DNA of 64,000 nt from Streptomyces spinosus. Lineage in GTDB: Bacteria > Actinomycetota > Actinomycetes > Streptomycetales > Streptomycetaceae. A model generated the notes under the pieces. The model was not told the DNA's origin. It made no database searches and saw nothing but the letters and a program-made list of their open reading frames with translations. Within the stretch, counting starts at the first letter, position 1; every line of letters begins with the position of its first letter. The stretch covers positions 496,001-560,000 of the forward strand of contig NZ_JAINRC010000002.1 of NCBI RefSeq assembly GCF_020400655.1, read 5' to 3'. Of this stretch, positions 18,799-27,268 are shown piece after piece. A program made the position numbers and the translations under genes.

Positions 18799-18999
18799 GA
18801 GGGCAAGGCTACCGGTGCGGCGTCGCGGCTCACGAATCACCAAACCGGGGAGTTCTGATTCGCGGCGTACGTTCCGTTATGCGGTAATTGCCGCGAGTGC
18901 TGCGCTGTGCGGCCCGTACGCCCCGCCGGGCGTCAAGGGAAAAGTGTCTCACTCCCTGGGACGGGCCACGCCCCGAGCGTGCGGTTGACCCGACTTCCT

Positions 19000-19339
19000 T
19001 GTGGAGAACGGGATTTGGCGGCCTGGTTGTCCACAGCGATCCACACCCTCCGGGAAGTTATCCACAGGCTGTGTGGAAGATCTGTGGACGTCGGAATTGA
19101 TCACTCCGAAAAGAGTGCGCGGACGGAAGAATTCCCGGGTCAAACCGCACTGACGCCCACTTTCGGGTGGAAAACGGTCGCCCCAAAAGATGAACCAAAG
19201 GAAACGGATGGACGAAGGGTGAGTCGGCCGCCGGTGGCCTCGGGTAGGGCTTCCAGGGCGATTTGTCGACCCTGTGGTACCGCTCTGTCGACTTGTCCCC
19301 AGGTCGAGAAGGGCACCTGTGGATAACTTCTGTGGATAA
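19000..19339. other. Large DnaA-box cluster between serS and pheA
   Basis: The 587-bp gap between the divergent-looking ends of serS (start 18798) and pheA (stop 19386) has no gene but many DnaA boxes. Perfect: TTGTCCACA 19027-19035 (+), TTATCCACA 19058-19066 (+), TTATCCACA on the reverse strand at 19318-19326 and 19331-19339. One to three mismatches: 19000-19008 (-), 19037-19045 (+), 19072-19080 (-), 19083-19091 (-), 19293-19301 (+). Left boxes mostly point one way and the right pair the other. Streptomyces has high-affinity DnaA-titrating clusters near oriC (H24, H69 and D78 in S. coelicolor); from memory this may be the D78 equivalent. Confidence 0.85.
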
Positions 19340-19385
19340 CGTTCGTTCGCAGGTACGACCGGTCGGCGTTCGTGGGTACGACCCG

Positions 19386-20318
19386 CTAGAACCGGCCGTC
19401 CTGGCAGCGCGCCACCCAGTCCGCCGCCGCCATGAACTCCTCGTCCGACGTTCCGGGCAGCGTCGGACGGGCCCCGCCCGGCGCGATGTCCGCGCGCGGA
19501 TAGGAACCGAGGAAACGCACCTGGAGGCAGATCCGCCGCAGGCCCGTCAACGCCTCCGCCATCCGCCGGTCGGCGATGTGCCCCTCGGCGTCGATGCAGA
19601 AGCAGTAGTTGCCGATGCCGGCGCCGGTCGGGCGCGACTGGAGCAGCATGAGGTTGATGCCGCGCGAGGCGAACTCGCCGAGCAGGTCGCGCAGGCCGCC
19701 GGGGTGGTCGTCCCGCTGCCACAGCACCACGGAGGTCTTGTCGGTACCGCTGGGCGCGGCCGGCCGGGCCGGACGGCCGACCAGCACGAACCGGGTCTGC
19801 GCGTTCTCCGCGTCGTGGATCCCGGTCTCCAGCGCTTCGAGACCGTACCGGGCGGCGGCGAACTCGCCGGCGAAGGCGGCGTCGTAGCGGCCCTCCTGGA
19901 CCAGACGGGCGGCGTCGGCGTTGGAGGCCGCCGACTCCCAGGCGGCCTCCGGGAGGTTCGTGCGCAGCCAGTTGCGCACCTGTGGCTGGGCCGCCGGGTG
20001 GGCGGAGACCGTCTTGACGTCCGCGAGTTCCGTGCCGGGGCGCACCAGCAGCGCGAAGGTGATCGACAGCAGCACCTCGCGGTAGATCATCAGGGGCTCG
20101 CCCGCGACCAGTTCGTCGAGGGTGGTGGTGATGCCGCCCTCGACGGAGTTCTCGATCGGCACGAACGCGGCCTCGGCCTCGCCGGTCCGGACCGCGTCCA
20201 GCGCGGACTGCACCGAGACGTACGGGATCAGCTCCCGGGTGGCCGCCTCCGGAAGCGTGCGCAGGGCGACCTCCGTGAAGGTGCCCTCCGGGCCGAGATA
20301 GGCGTAGCTCGCTGGCAT
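19386..20318 (-). CDS. pheA: Prephenate dehydratase
   Basis: Converts prephenate to phenylpyruvate in phenylalanine synthesis; 310 residues, cytosolic. The N-terminus SYAYLGPEGTFTEVAL, the IENSVEGGI segment and the catalytic TRF in NAQTRFVLVG are diagnostic. A C-terminal ACT domain (DDHPGGLRDLLGEFASRGIN) indicates feedback control by phenylalanine; the common ESRP motif appears here as QSRP. ATG at 20318 follows GGGTGAGGAC. There is no chorismate mutase domain, as usual in actinomycetes. Confidence 0.94.
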   Translation of the reverse strand: MPASYAYLGPEGTFTEVALRTLPEAATRELIPYVSVQSALDAVRTGEAEAAFVPIENSVEGGITTTLDELVAGEPLMIYREVLLSITFALLVRPGTELADVKTVSAHPAAQPQVRNWLRTNLPEAAWESAASNADAARLVQEGRYDAAFAGEFAAARYGLEALETGIHDAENAQTRFVLVGRPARPAAPSGTDKTSVVLWQRDDHPGGLRDLLGEFASRGINLMLLQSRPTGAGIGNYCFCIDAEGHIADRRMAEALTGLRRICLQVRFLGSYPRADIAPGGARPTLPGTSDEEFMAAADWVARCQDGRF

Positions 20319-20438
20319 GTCCTCACCCTAATGGCCGCCGGACCGGTCGGCTGAGGCATCCGGCGACAACCACTCGACCGGGTGGTTTGAACCCCGGTCT
20401 ACCCGGCCTACGGCTGGTTCGCCCGTCGGTTCCCCGGT

Positions 20439-21719
20439 TCACCCCTCCAGCAGGCGCTGCCCCACGTACTCCCCCTTCGCCGCCCCGCCCGGCACCGCGA
20501 ACAGGCCGCTCGCCTCGTGCCGGATGTACCGCGACAGCGCGTCACCCCGGTCGAGCTTGCGCTGCACCGGGACGAAGCCGCGCAGGGGGTCCGCCTGCCA
20601 GCAGATGAACAGGAGACCGGCGTCGGGCGTGCCGTCCGCGTCGATGCCGTCGTGGTAGGAGAACGGGCGCCGCAGCATGGCCGCGCCGCCGTTCTTCTCG
20701 GGCCGGGTGATCCGGGCGTGCGCGTTGAGCGGGACGACGTAACCGCCCTGGGCGTCGGTCTTCTCCAGGTCCATCGGGGTCGTCTCGTCGCCGCCGGACA
20801 GCGGTGCCCCATCGGCCTTGCGGCGCCCGATGACCTGCTCCTGCGCGGTGAGCGAGAGCTTCTCCCAGTCGTCGAGGAGCATGCGGATACGGCGTACGAC
20901 CGCGTAGGAGCCGCCGGCCATCCAGGCCGGCTCGCCCGGGTCCGGCACGAAGATCCGCCGGTCGAAGTCGGTGTCCGTGGGCTTGGGGTTGCGGGTGCCG
21001 TCGAGCTGGCCCATGAGGTTGCGGGCCGTCATGGGGCGGGCGGTGGCGCCCGGGCTGCGGTTGAAGCCGTTCATCTGCCAGCGCACCCGTGCGGCCGAGC
21101 CCGCGTCCTTCTGGATCGCGCGCAGGGCGTGGAAGGCGACCAGGGCGTCGTCCGCGCCGATCTGCACCCACAGATCGCCGTCGCTGCGGGACTTGTCGAG
21201 GTGGTCGGAGGAGAAGTCCGGCAGCGGGTCGAGCGCGGCGGGCCGCTGCTTCTCCAGGCCCGTCCTGCCGAAGAAGCTGTGTCCGAAGCCGAAGGTGAGG
21301 GTCAGCGAGGAGGGTCCCGCGTCCCGGGCCACATCGGTGTCGCCGTGCGGGGCGGCCTCGCCCGCCATCAGCCGCTCGGCGGTCGTGGACCAGCGGCGCA
21401 GCAGGGCCGCCGCTTCCTTGCGGCCCGCGCCCGCCGCCAGGTCGAAGGCGACGAGGTGGCCGCGCGCCTGGAGACCGTCGGTGATACCGGGCTGATGTTT
21501 CCCGTGAAACATCGCCCGCCCCGCACCCACCGAGGTGAGCGGAGTCGCCCCGGCGGGCGCGGAGGCGTAGCCCACGGCGCCGCCGGCCGTGCCGAGCACG
21601 AGCCCGGTGGCGCCGGCGGTGCCGAGCAGGGCGCGCCGCGAGATGCCGCTCGCCCCGGACACGGGCTCCGCCGTCGGCGTCTCGGGCGTACGGGCCTGGG
21701 GGATGGACTGGTCGGGCAT
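20439..21719 (-). CDS. dtpA: Tat-exported DyP-type heme peroxidase (DtpA/EfeB family)
   Basis: A 426-residue dye-decolorising peroxidase. The N-terminus has the twin-arginine signal SRRALLG (27-33) and a hydrophobic stretch to about 60. The GxxDG motif appears as GQLDG with Asp240; His334 (NAHARITRP) suits the proximal heme ligand and Arg350 the distal arginine. It is the last gene of a copper operon, 8 nt after copCD. In S. lividans the equivalent protein (DtpA) is needed to mature the copper oxidase GlxA. Residues 70-75 (MFHGKH) are encoded by a one-mismatch parS sequence. Confidence 0.92.
   Translation of the reverse strand: MPDQSIPQARTPETPTAEPVSGASGISRRALLGTAGATGLVLGTAGGAVGYASAPAGATPLTSVGAGRAMFHGKHQPGITDGLQARGHLVAFDLAAGAGRKEAAALLRRWSTTAERLMAGEAAPHGDTDVARDAGPSSLTLTFGFGHSFFGRTGLEKQRPAALDPLPDFSSDHLDKSRSDGDLWVQIGADDALVAFHALRAIQKDAGSAARVRWQMNGFNRSPGATARPMTARNLMGQLDGTRNPKPTDTDFDRRIFVPDPGEPAWMAGGSYAVVRRIRMLLDDWEKLSLTAQEQVIGRRKADGAPLSGGDETTPMDLEKTDAQGGYVVPLNAHARITRPEKNGGAAMLRRPFSYHDGIDADGTPDAGLLFICWQADPLRGFVPVQRKLDRGDALSRYIRHEASGLFAVPGGAAKGEYVGQRLLEG
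21497..21510. other. parS-like site with one mismatch inside dtpA
   Basis: GTTTCCCGTGAAAC differs from the parS core GTTTCACGTGAAAC at one base. Outside the core the next two bases on each side remain symmetric (AT / AT). It lies within coding sequence about 18 kb from the pair at 3.6 kb. ParB binding is plausible but weaker than at an exact site. Confidence 0.6.
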
Positions 21720-21727
21720 GGTGTGGT

Positions 21728-23647
21728 TCAGCCGATCTGAGCGTTCTTGGAGACGGTCACCTGGTCGATGTCGGAGGTGCGGACCGTGACGGCGATCTTC
21801 CAGTCGCCGGCCATGGGGATCTGCACTCCGCTCGCCGACCAGTGACCGGTGGTGATGTGGTCGGGGTTCACGGGAAGCGGACCGATCTTCTTCGCCTCCT
21901 GGGTGAAGGAGACCTTCACCTCCGGGACGTCGAAGGCCCGGCCGTTGGGACGCTGGACGTAGACGTGCATCTCGTTGCCGCCCACGCGCGCGGGGTCGAG
22001 GTCGATGCTGACGACGCCCTTGCCGTCGGTGCCGCCGGTGTCGAACGGCATGTCCAGGGTGAGCGCGCCGGACGTCGCCGAGGTGCCGGAGCCCGCCGAC
22101 GTGGAGGTGGCCGCCTTGGCCTCCTGTTCGGTGCGGCCCGGCTCGGTCTGCGTCAGCGCGGTGGTGACGGCGAGCAGCACGAGGGCGACTCCGGCCTCGG
22201 CGAGCACCGAGCGGCGCAGGCCGAAGCGGTTCGGGTCGCCGTCCCGCAGCCGCTTCGCCCGGGCGGCGTCGGCGGCGGCGCGCTGCCGGGCGAGCTGGGC
22301 GGCGCGCCGGCTGTCCCGGGAACCGGCGCCGGTGCCCTTGCCGCCGGTCGCCTTGGAGGCGGCGACCTGCTCCTTGCGGGCCTCGGCCTTCTCCGTCCTC
22401 CCGGTGCGGACGGCCGGGTCGGTGAGCCGTCCCGTCCACCGCCGGGACACGGCCGCGATGCCCACCAGCACCGCCACCAGCCCGATCTTGACCAGCAGCA
22501 GCTGTCCGTACCGGGTCTCGGTGAACGCCGACCAGGAGCCGAGCTGCCGCCAGGACTGGTAGACGCCGGTGACGACGAGGGCGAGGACGCTGCCGAAGGC
22601 CACCCGGGAGAAGCGCTGTACGGCGGCGGCCTCGACCGGCATCTCGGCGGGTGCCCGGTACAGCGCGGTCAGCAGGGCGGTGAGGCCGCCGAGCCAGGCG
22701 GCGACGGCCAGCAGGTGGACGACGTCGACCGGCATGGCGATGCCCGGCTGGAGCCCGGTCGAGGCGTGCTCGGCCATGGCCCAGCTGGTGGCGAGCCCGG
22801 CCGCGACGACCACGCCGCCGACGGCGAGCCCGAAGGTCAGGTCGCGTTTCTCCTCGCCTTCGTCGCGCCGGGTGTAGGCGCCGAAGAGGACGGCGACGAA
22901 CAGCGCCGCGGCGGCGAGCAGCAGCAGCCGGGACACGAGCGCGGCACCGGTCTTCGTCTGCAGCACCTGGCCGAGCAGTTCTAGGTCGAAGACGTCGGCG
23001 AACTTCCCGGAGCCGGTGTACGCGCCGCGCAGGAGCAGCAGCCACAGGGTGGCCGCCGTCAGCGCGATCCAGCCGCCGACGACCAGGCGCTGAAGGGGCC
23101 GTACGCCCGCGCCGCGCCGCCAGCAGGCGAGCACGAAGGCCGCGCCGCCGGCGAGCACGATGAACCCGGCGTAGGACACGTACCGGCCGAACGCGTAGAG
23201 CCCGCCCACGACCCCGCCGCCCGCAACCGGGCCGGTGCCGGAGACGACGGTCTGCGAGGGCGCCCCGATGGAGAAGGTGTAGGCGCCGGCGACGGGATGG
23301 CTGTCCGCGGAGACGACCTGGTAGGTGACGGTGTACGTGCCGTCGGCCAGGCCGCTCCTGAGCCGCACGGAATACGTCGTGCCGCTCACGTTGGCCGGGC
23401 TGCCGGTCTGCACCGGCTTGCCCTTGGGGTCGAGGACGCGCAGGGAGTCGTCGTTCAGGGCCACCTTCTCGGAGAAGGTGAGCGACACCTGGGTGGGTGC
23501 CTTGGCGGCCACCACCCCCTGCGCGGGGTCGCTGCCGGTCAGCGCCGCGTGGGCGGAGGCCGGTCCGGCGCCCGCCAGCAGCGCGCCGGTGACGGCGATG
23601 AACAGCAGCATCAGGATCCGCACGCGGGGGGCGATGGTCCGGGTCAC
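21728..23647 (-). CDS. copCD: CopC-CopD fusion, periplasmic copper-binding domain plus membrane transporter
   Basis: A 639-residue protein. A signal peptide ends near SAHAALTGSDP, giving mature N-terminal His-Ala-Ala, a known Cu(II) site with the later SADSHPVAGAY histidine. The CopC beta-barrel runs to about residue 130. The CopD part follows with about eight helices, a basic Lys/Arg/Ala-rich cytosolic loop (TEKAEARKEQVAASKATGGK region) and a C-terminal extracytoplasmic beta domain, as in YobA/CopD-type proteins. GTG has GGAGGGA 7 nt upstream. It sits between the chaperone gene and dtpA and likely handles copper import for external copper enzymes. Confidence 0.9.
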   Translation of the reverse strand: MTRTIAPRVRILMLLFIAVTGALLAGAGPASAHAALTGSDPAQGVVAAKAPTQVSLTFSEKVALNDDSLRVLDPKGKPVQTGSPANVSGTTYSVRLRSGLADGTYTVTYQVVSADSHPVAGAYTFSIGAPSQTVVSGTGPVAGGGVVGGLYAFGRYVSYAGFIVLAGGAAFVLACWRRGAGVRPLQRLVVGGWIALTAATLWLLLLRGAYTGSGKFADVFDLELLGQVLQTKTGAALVSRLLLLAAAALFVAVLFGAYTRRDEGEEKRDLTFGLAVGGVVVAAGLATSWAMAEHASTGLQPGIAMPVDVVHLLAVAAWLGGLTALLTALYRAPAEMPVEAAAVQRFSRVAFGSVLALVVTGVYQSWRQLGSWSAFTETRYGQLLLVKIGLVAVLVGIAAVSRRWTGRLTDPAVRTGRTEKAEARKEQVAASKATGGKGTGAGSRDSRRAAQLARQRAAADAARAKRLRDGDPNRFGLRRSVLAEAGVALVLLAVTTALTQTEPGRTEQEAKAATSTSAGSGTSATSGALTLDMPFDTGGTDGKGVVSIDLDPARVGGNEMHVYVQRPNGRAFDVPEVKVSFTQEAKKIGPLPVNPDHITTGHWSASGVQIPMAGDWKIAVTVRTSDIDQVTVSKNAQIG

Positions 23648-23660
23648 GGTGGTCCCTCCC

Positions 23661-24125
23661 TCAGTGGCCGGTCGACGGGTTGTACGTGGCGGACTTCACG
23701 GGCATCTCGACGGTGACCGGCCCGGACTTGCTGAAGGTGAGCTTCACGGTGACCGTCTGGCCCTGCTTCGGCGCACGCTTCAGCCGCTCGAACATCAGAT
23801 GGTTGCCGCCGCTTCGGAACACCAGCCGTCCGTGGGCCGGTATCGCGAAGGAGGACTTCTGCGTCATGGCCCCGCCGACCGTGCTGTGCATGGTCACCTC
23901 GCCGGCGACGTCACTGGTGACCGAGGTCAGTTCGTCCCCGGCCCCGCCCTTGTTGGTGATCGTCAGGAACCCGGCGGCCATGTCCGCGGAGACGGGCTGG
24001 GGCATGTAGGAGGAGCCGACGGACAGCTCGGCCCGGCCCGGCTCCGAGCCGGACCCGGAGCAGGCGGTGAGGGCCAGGGCCGCGGCGAGCGCGCCCGTGG
24101 TCAGGACGGCGGCGCGGCACCTCAC
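23661..24125 (-). CDS. PCuAC-type extracytoplasmic copper chaperone lipoprotein (ECuC-like)
   Basis: A 154-residue lipoprotein: lipobox LTAC with Cys22, then a PCuAC domain. Copper-binding Met/His residues are visible in MHSTVGGAM and HLMF, with AHGRLVFRSGGNH between, close to the H(M)X10MX21HXM family pattern. It binds Cu(I) outside the membrane and passes it to Sco or to oxidase. Its GTG overlaps the sco stop by four bases (GTGA, 24122-24125), so the pair is coupled. S. lividans has the same gene order with this protein called ECuC. Confidence 0.9.
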   Translation of the reverse strand: MRCRAAVLTTGALAAALALTACSGSGSEPGRAELSVGSSYMPQPVSADMAAGFLTITNKGGAGDELTSVTSDVAGEVTMHSTVGGAMTQKSSFAIPAHGRLVFRSGGNHLMFERLKRAPKQGQTVTVKLTFSKSGPVTVEMPVKSATYNPSTGH

Positions 24126-24775
24126 GGGGTGGCTCCCTCGACGAGCTTGGGCAGGTCCTTGGTGTAGTCGTCGACGGTGGTGTCCTCGCCGTAGAGGACG
24201 TACCCGGCGTCGGTCTTCGGCGAGAAGGCGACGACCTGGGTGCCGTGGACGGAGACGAGCTTGCCGTTCTTGTCCTTCGTCGTCGGTTCCACGGAGATGC
24301 CGACGGACCGGGCGCCGGCCTGGATCTTGGCGAAGTCGCCGGTCAGGCCGATGAACTGCGGGTCGATGCCCTTGAGCCACTTGCCCAGCTCGGCCGGGGT
24401 GTCGCGGCCGGGGTCGGTGGTGACGAACACGACCCGGAGGTCGTTCTGCTCGGCCTTGGGCAGCGCCTTCTTGGCGACGGCGATGTTGCTCATCGTCGTC
24501 GGGCAGATGTCGGGGCAGTGCGTGTAGCCGAAGTAGACCAGGGTCGGGTGTCCCTGGGTCGCCTTGCGGAGGTCGTACTTCTTGCCGTGGGTGTCGGTGA
24601 GGACCAGGTCCGGCTTGTCGAACGGCTGGTCCAGCACGGTGGCGGCCTTGTCCGCGTCCGACCCTCCGGAGACCACGGTGACCGGCGGCTTGCCGTCGTC
24701 GCCGCTGCCGCAGGCGGAGAGGGTCAAGGTGGCGGCGGCGAGCAGCACGGCCGCGGTGAACGTCTTCTTGCGCAT
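24122..24775 (-). CDS. sco: Sco1/SenC copper chaperone lipoprotein
   Basis: A 217-residue thioredoxin-fold protein that delivers copper to the CuA site of cytochrome c oxidase and to other extracytoplasmic enzymes. The lipobox LSAC (Cys22) anchors it outside the membrane. The copper site is complete: Cys87 and Cys91 in THCPDICP, and His177 in VSVHGTQ. ATG at 24775 was preferred over upstream frames because it begins the signal MRKKTFTAAVLL. It is followed with overlap by the PCuAC-like gene. Confidence 0.93.
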   Translation of the reverse strand: MRKKTFTAAVLLAAATLTLSACGSGDDGKPPVTVVSGGSDADKAATVLDQPFDKPDLVLTDTHGKKYDLRKATQGHPTLVYFGYTHCPDICPTTMSNIAVAKKALPKAEQNDLRVVFVTTDPGRDTPAELGKWLKGIDPQFIGLTGDFAKIQAGARSVGISVEPTTKDKNGKLVSVHGTQVVAFSPKTDAGYVLYGEDTTVDDYTKDLPKLVEGATP

Positions 24776-24878
24776 AGAGAAATGTCCCAGATGTGTGTAC
24801 TCCGGCGCGCACCGGGGTCGTGCGACGGTCCGGGTGGCGGGGTGGTACGGCCCCCGGTGCGCGCGGTGGAACGGAGGG

Positions 24879-25601
24879 TCAGGCGGCGGTCCGGCGGCGG
24901 CCCGCGAGGACGCCGTAGGCCACGCCCGCGACGCCGACGACGATGCCGACCACGCCGAGCACGCGCGCGGTGGTGTCACTGTCGTCGCCGGAGTCCGCGG
25001 CGGCGGCCGTCTGCCCGGTCTTCTCGGCGGTCTTCTCGGCGCTCGCCGTGCCGTGGTGGTCGTCGGTGGCGGCGGACAGCTCCAGGACCGGGGCCGGGTT
25101 CTCCGGCTCGTCCTGGCCCTCCTGCGGCACCTCGATCCAGCGGACGACCTCCTTGTTGGAGTACGTCTGGACCGCCTTGAAGACCAGCTGGTCGGTGTTC
25201 TCGGGCAGCGCGCCCAGGGAGAGCGGGAACTTCTGGAAGTAGCCGGGCTCGATGCCCTTGCCGTCGGAGGTCCAGGTGACCTTGGTGACGGCCTCGTCGA
25301 TCTTCTCGCCGTGCATGGTCAGCGGCTTGGCCAGCTTGGACTTGGTGATGTCGATCTTCCAGCCCGGGATCGCCTCCGGCATCACCGAGGCGATCGGGTG
25401 GTCGGCCGGGAAGTTCACCTCGACCTTGGTCGTCGAGGCGTTGTCACGCTCGTTCGGGACCTTGAAGTCCACGACCGCGTAGCCGCCCTTGGCCGCGGTG
25501 CCCTCCGGCTGCACGGAGACGTGCGCGAAGGCGGGGGCGGACAGGGTGAGGACGGCCGTGCCCGCGACAGCGGCGGCGGCGGCGATACGAGAAGCCTTCA
25601 T
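24879..25601 (-). CDS. ycnI: YcnI/DUF1775 copper-associated membrane-anchored protein
   Basis: 240 residues. The signal peptide ends at APAFAHVSVQPEG, leaving His as mature residue 1, the known copper ligand of YcnI; Trp and Glu residues of the site are also in this family. The DUF1775 domain extends to about residue 165, then an Ala/Glu/Asp-rich linker and a C-terminal helix VLGVVGIVVGVAGVAYGVLA followed by RRR anchor it in the membrane. It is the first gene of the copper operon, 103 nt before sco. It may bring copper to CopC or the chaperone. Confidence 0.9.
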   Translation of the reverse strand: MKASRIAAAAAVAGTAVLTLSAPAFAHVSVQPEGTAAKGGYAVVDFKVPNERDNASTTKVEVNFPADHPIASVMPEAIPGWKIDITKSKLAKPLTMHGEKIDEAVTKVTWTSDGKGIEPGYFQKFPLSLGALPENTDQLVFKAVQTYSNKEVVRWIEVPQEGQDEPENPAPVLELSAATDDHHGTASAEKTAEKTGQTAAAADSGDDSDTTARVLGVVGIVVGVAGVAYGVLAGRRRTAA

Positions 25602-25774
25602 GAAGGAAGCACTCCACTTCGAGTGGGAACCGGTGATGAAGAGGGATACGCGCGTGTGCCCCGTGATGTGGCAGTGCGGCACCGAAATCGGCCGTTCGGC
25701 TGACCGGGAACGTGCACGCGCGCGTGCCGCGCGTCGGCGGCGCACCGGGTCCGTGTCGGGAAGTGGTGGCCGCG

Positions 25775-26638
25775 TCAGGCGGCGAGGAGGAGGGCGGCGG
25801 CGGGCGGGCCGCGCCGGATCACCGTGTGCTGGAGTACGGCGGTGTGCGGGGCCGGTGCCCCGTCCCGGTCGGGACGCGGGCCGCGCGGGCCCGGCCCGGT
25901 GGCGGGCAGCAGCCCGGCGCACAGGGCGCGTGTCAGCGCGAGAGCCGCGCGCAGGGATCGTACGAGCGCCCCCTCCGCGACTCCATGCGCCGACAGCTCG
26001 ATCAGCCGCAGCACCGCGAGATCCCCGCGGCGCAGCAGCCAGCCGGCGGCGACGGCCGCGAGCACGTGGCCGAGCAGCATCGGCAGCGAGGGCAGCAGGC
26101 CGGCCGAGGCGCCGGCGGCGTCGTGGACGTGCTCGTAGCCGGCCAGGGCGGAGGACGTCGGCCGGCCGGCGCGGTCGATGAGACGCGCGTCGAGCAGCAG
26201 GCGGAAGGCGTGTCCCGGGGTGAGGGACGCGGCGGTCGAGCCGCACACGAGCCGCGCGGCCCGCTCGACCAGCGCGCTGTCGCTCAGCGCGGCGCCCGCC
26301 GGCCCGCCGGCCGCCGGCCCCGTCGCGCCCGTCGACATCCCGGCGGAGGCCATCGTCATCCCGTGCTGGCCCAGCCCGAACAGGGTGTGCAGCACGGTCT
26401 GGCCGAGGGCGAGGAGCACGGCGATGCCCGGCAGCGAGCGGGCCCGCCCGGCGAGCGGTGCCACGAGCAGCAGGGCGCCGAGGAAGCCCGCGCCGAGCGT
26501 CCACAGCGGCACGGGCGCGCAGGAGGCCAGGGAGTGCCCGCCCGCGGCCAGCGCGACGCAGACCGCGGCGAACACCGCGGCCCGCAGGATCCGGAGCCCG
26601 GCTCCGGAGTGCGCCGTGCGCGGGTGGGGGGCAGTCAT
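25775..26638 (-). CDS. Hypothetical membrane protein beside the copper operon
   Basis: A 287-residue protein with about five to six hydrophobic helices (AAVFAAVCVALAAG, LWTLGAGFLGALLLVA, LLGHVLAAVAAGWLL and others). A His/Met-rich stretch GQHGMTMASAGM after the third helix could bind copper; further His residues are in GYEHVHD. It lies 173 bp upstream of ycnI on the same strand, so it may be the first gene of the copper operon. No family name can be given. The 173-bp gap has no recognisable copper-regulator operator. Confidence 0.68.
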   Translation of the reverse strand: MTAPHPRTAHSGAGLRILRAAVFAAVCVALAAGGHSLASCAPVPLWTLGAGFLGALLLVAPLAGRARSLPGIAVLLALGQTVLHTLFGLGQHGMTMASAGMSTGATGPAAGGPAGAALSDSALVERAARLVCGSTAASLTPGHAFRLLLDARLIDRAGRPTSSALAGYEHVHDAAGASAGLLPSLPMLLGHVLAAVAAGWLLRRGDLAVLRLIELSAHGVAEGALVRSLRAALALTRALCAGLLPATGPGPRGPRPDRDGAPAPHTAVLQHTVIRRGPPAAALLLAA

Positions 26639-26824
26639 GGCGGGGTCATCATCGCACTGCCCTCACCGCGCGCCTACGGCAGGGCGCCTGAGGCGCCCCT
26701 CATACACCGATTCCTCCCCCGGCGCATCGGCCGGATGGGCGCAGACACGTCGACGCAGTGCTTACGGCCGCCTACGGGCGGCAATACGTAACGGTATGTC
26801 GAGCCGCGGCCGGGAGGCTGGAGC

Positions 26825-27268
26825 ATGAGCATCTGGTGGTCACTCCATCTGCGGCGCGAGGCCGCCAGCGTGCCGCTCGCCCGGCGACTGCTGATCGGCA
26901 CGATGGAGACGGCGGGAGTCGACCCGGAGATCTCCTACGACCTGTCCGTCGCCCTGAGCGAGGCCTGCGCCAACGCCGTCGAGCACGGCGGGGACACCGC
27001 CCGCGGCGCCCCGGAGGCGTACCGGGTGACCGCCTACCTCGACGGGGAGAAGTGCCGTATCGAGGTGACCGACGCGGGTCCCGGCTTCACCCGTCCGGCC
27101 GACACCCGGCCGGCCCGCCCCGACGCCGAGCACGGCCGCGGCCTCTGTCTCATCCGCGAACTGGCCGACCACGTGCACATCGGCCCGAAGTCCGGCCGGG
27201 GCGGGACGGTCGTCAGCTTCGACAAGATCCTCAAATGGCGCAAGGACCCGTCCCTGCTCACGGCCTAG
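26825..27268 (+). CDS. ATP-binding protein, RsbW-like serine kinase/anti-sigma type
   Basis: 147 residues forming one HATPase_c domain: N box EACANAVEHGG, G1 box DAGPGF, and GRGLCLIRELAD near the ATP lid. Streptomyces have dozens of such short histidine-kinase-like ATPase proteins, mostly paired with phosphatases, anti-anti-sigma factors or sigma factors; the partner is not visible here. ATG has GGGAGG and GGAG upstream. It converges with the MocR gene, sharing 11 bp at their 3' ends. Confidence 0.85.
   Translation: MSIWWSLHLRREAASVPLARRLLIGTMETAGVDPEISYDLSVALSEACANAVEHGGDTARGAPEAYRVTAYLDGEKCRIEVTDAGPGFTRPADTRPARPDAEHGRGLCLIRELADHVHIGPKSGRGGTVVSFDKILKWRKDPSLLTA

Noticed and set aside
19265..19281. 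CCTGTGGTACC considered as a further DnaA box
   Set aside because: Too many mismatches to the box consensus.
20439..23045. Long uninterrupted frame that runs upstream of the dtpA start through copCD in another frame
   Set aside because: The dtpA protein begins at 21719 with a Tat signal; the upstream extension is Arg/Pro/Ala-rich and lies antiphase to the well-supported CopC-CopD gene.
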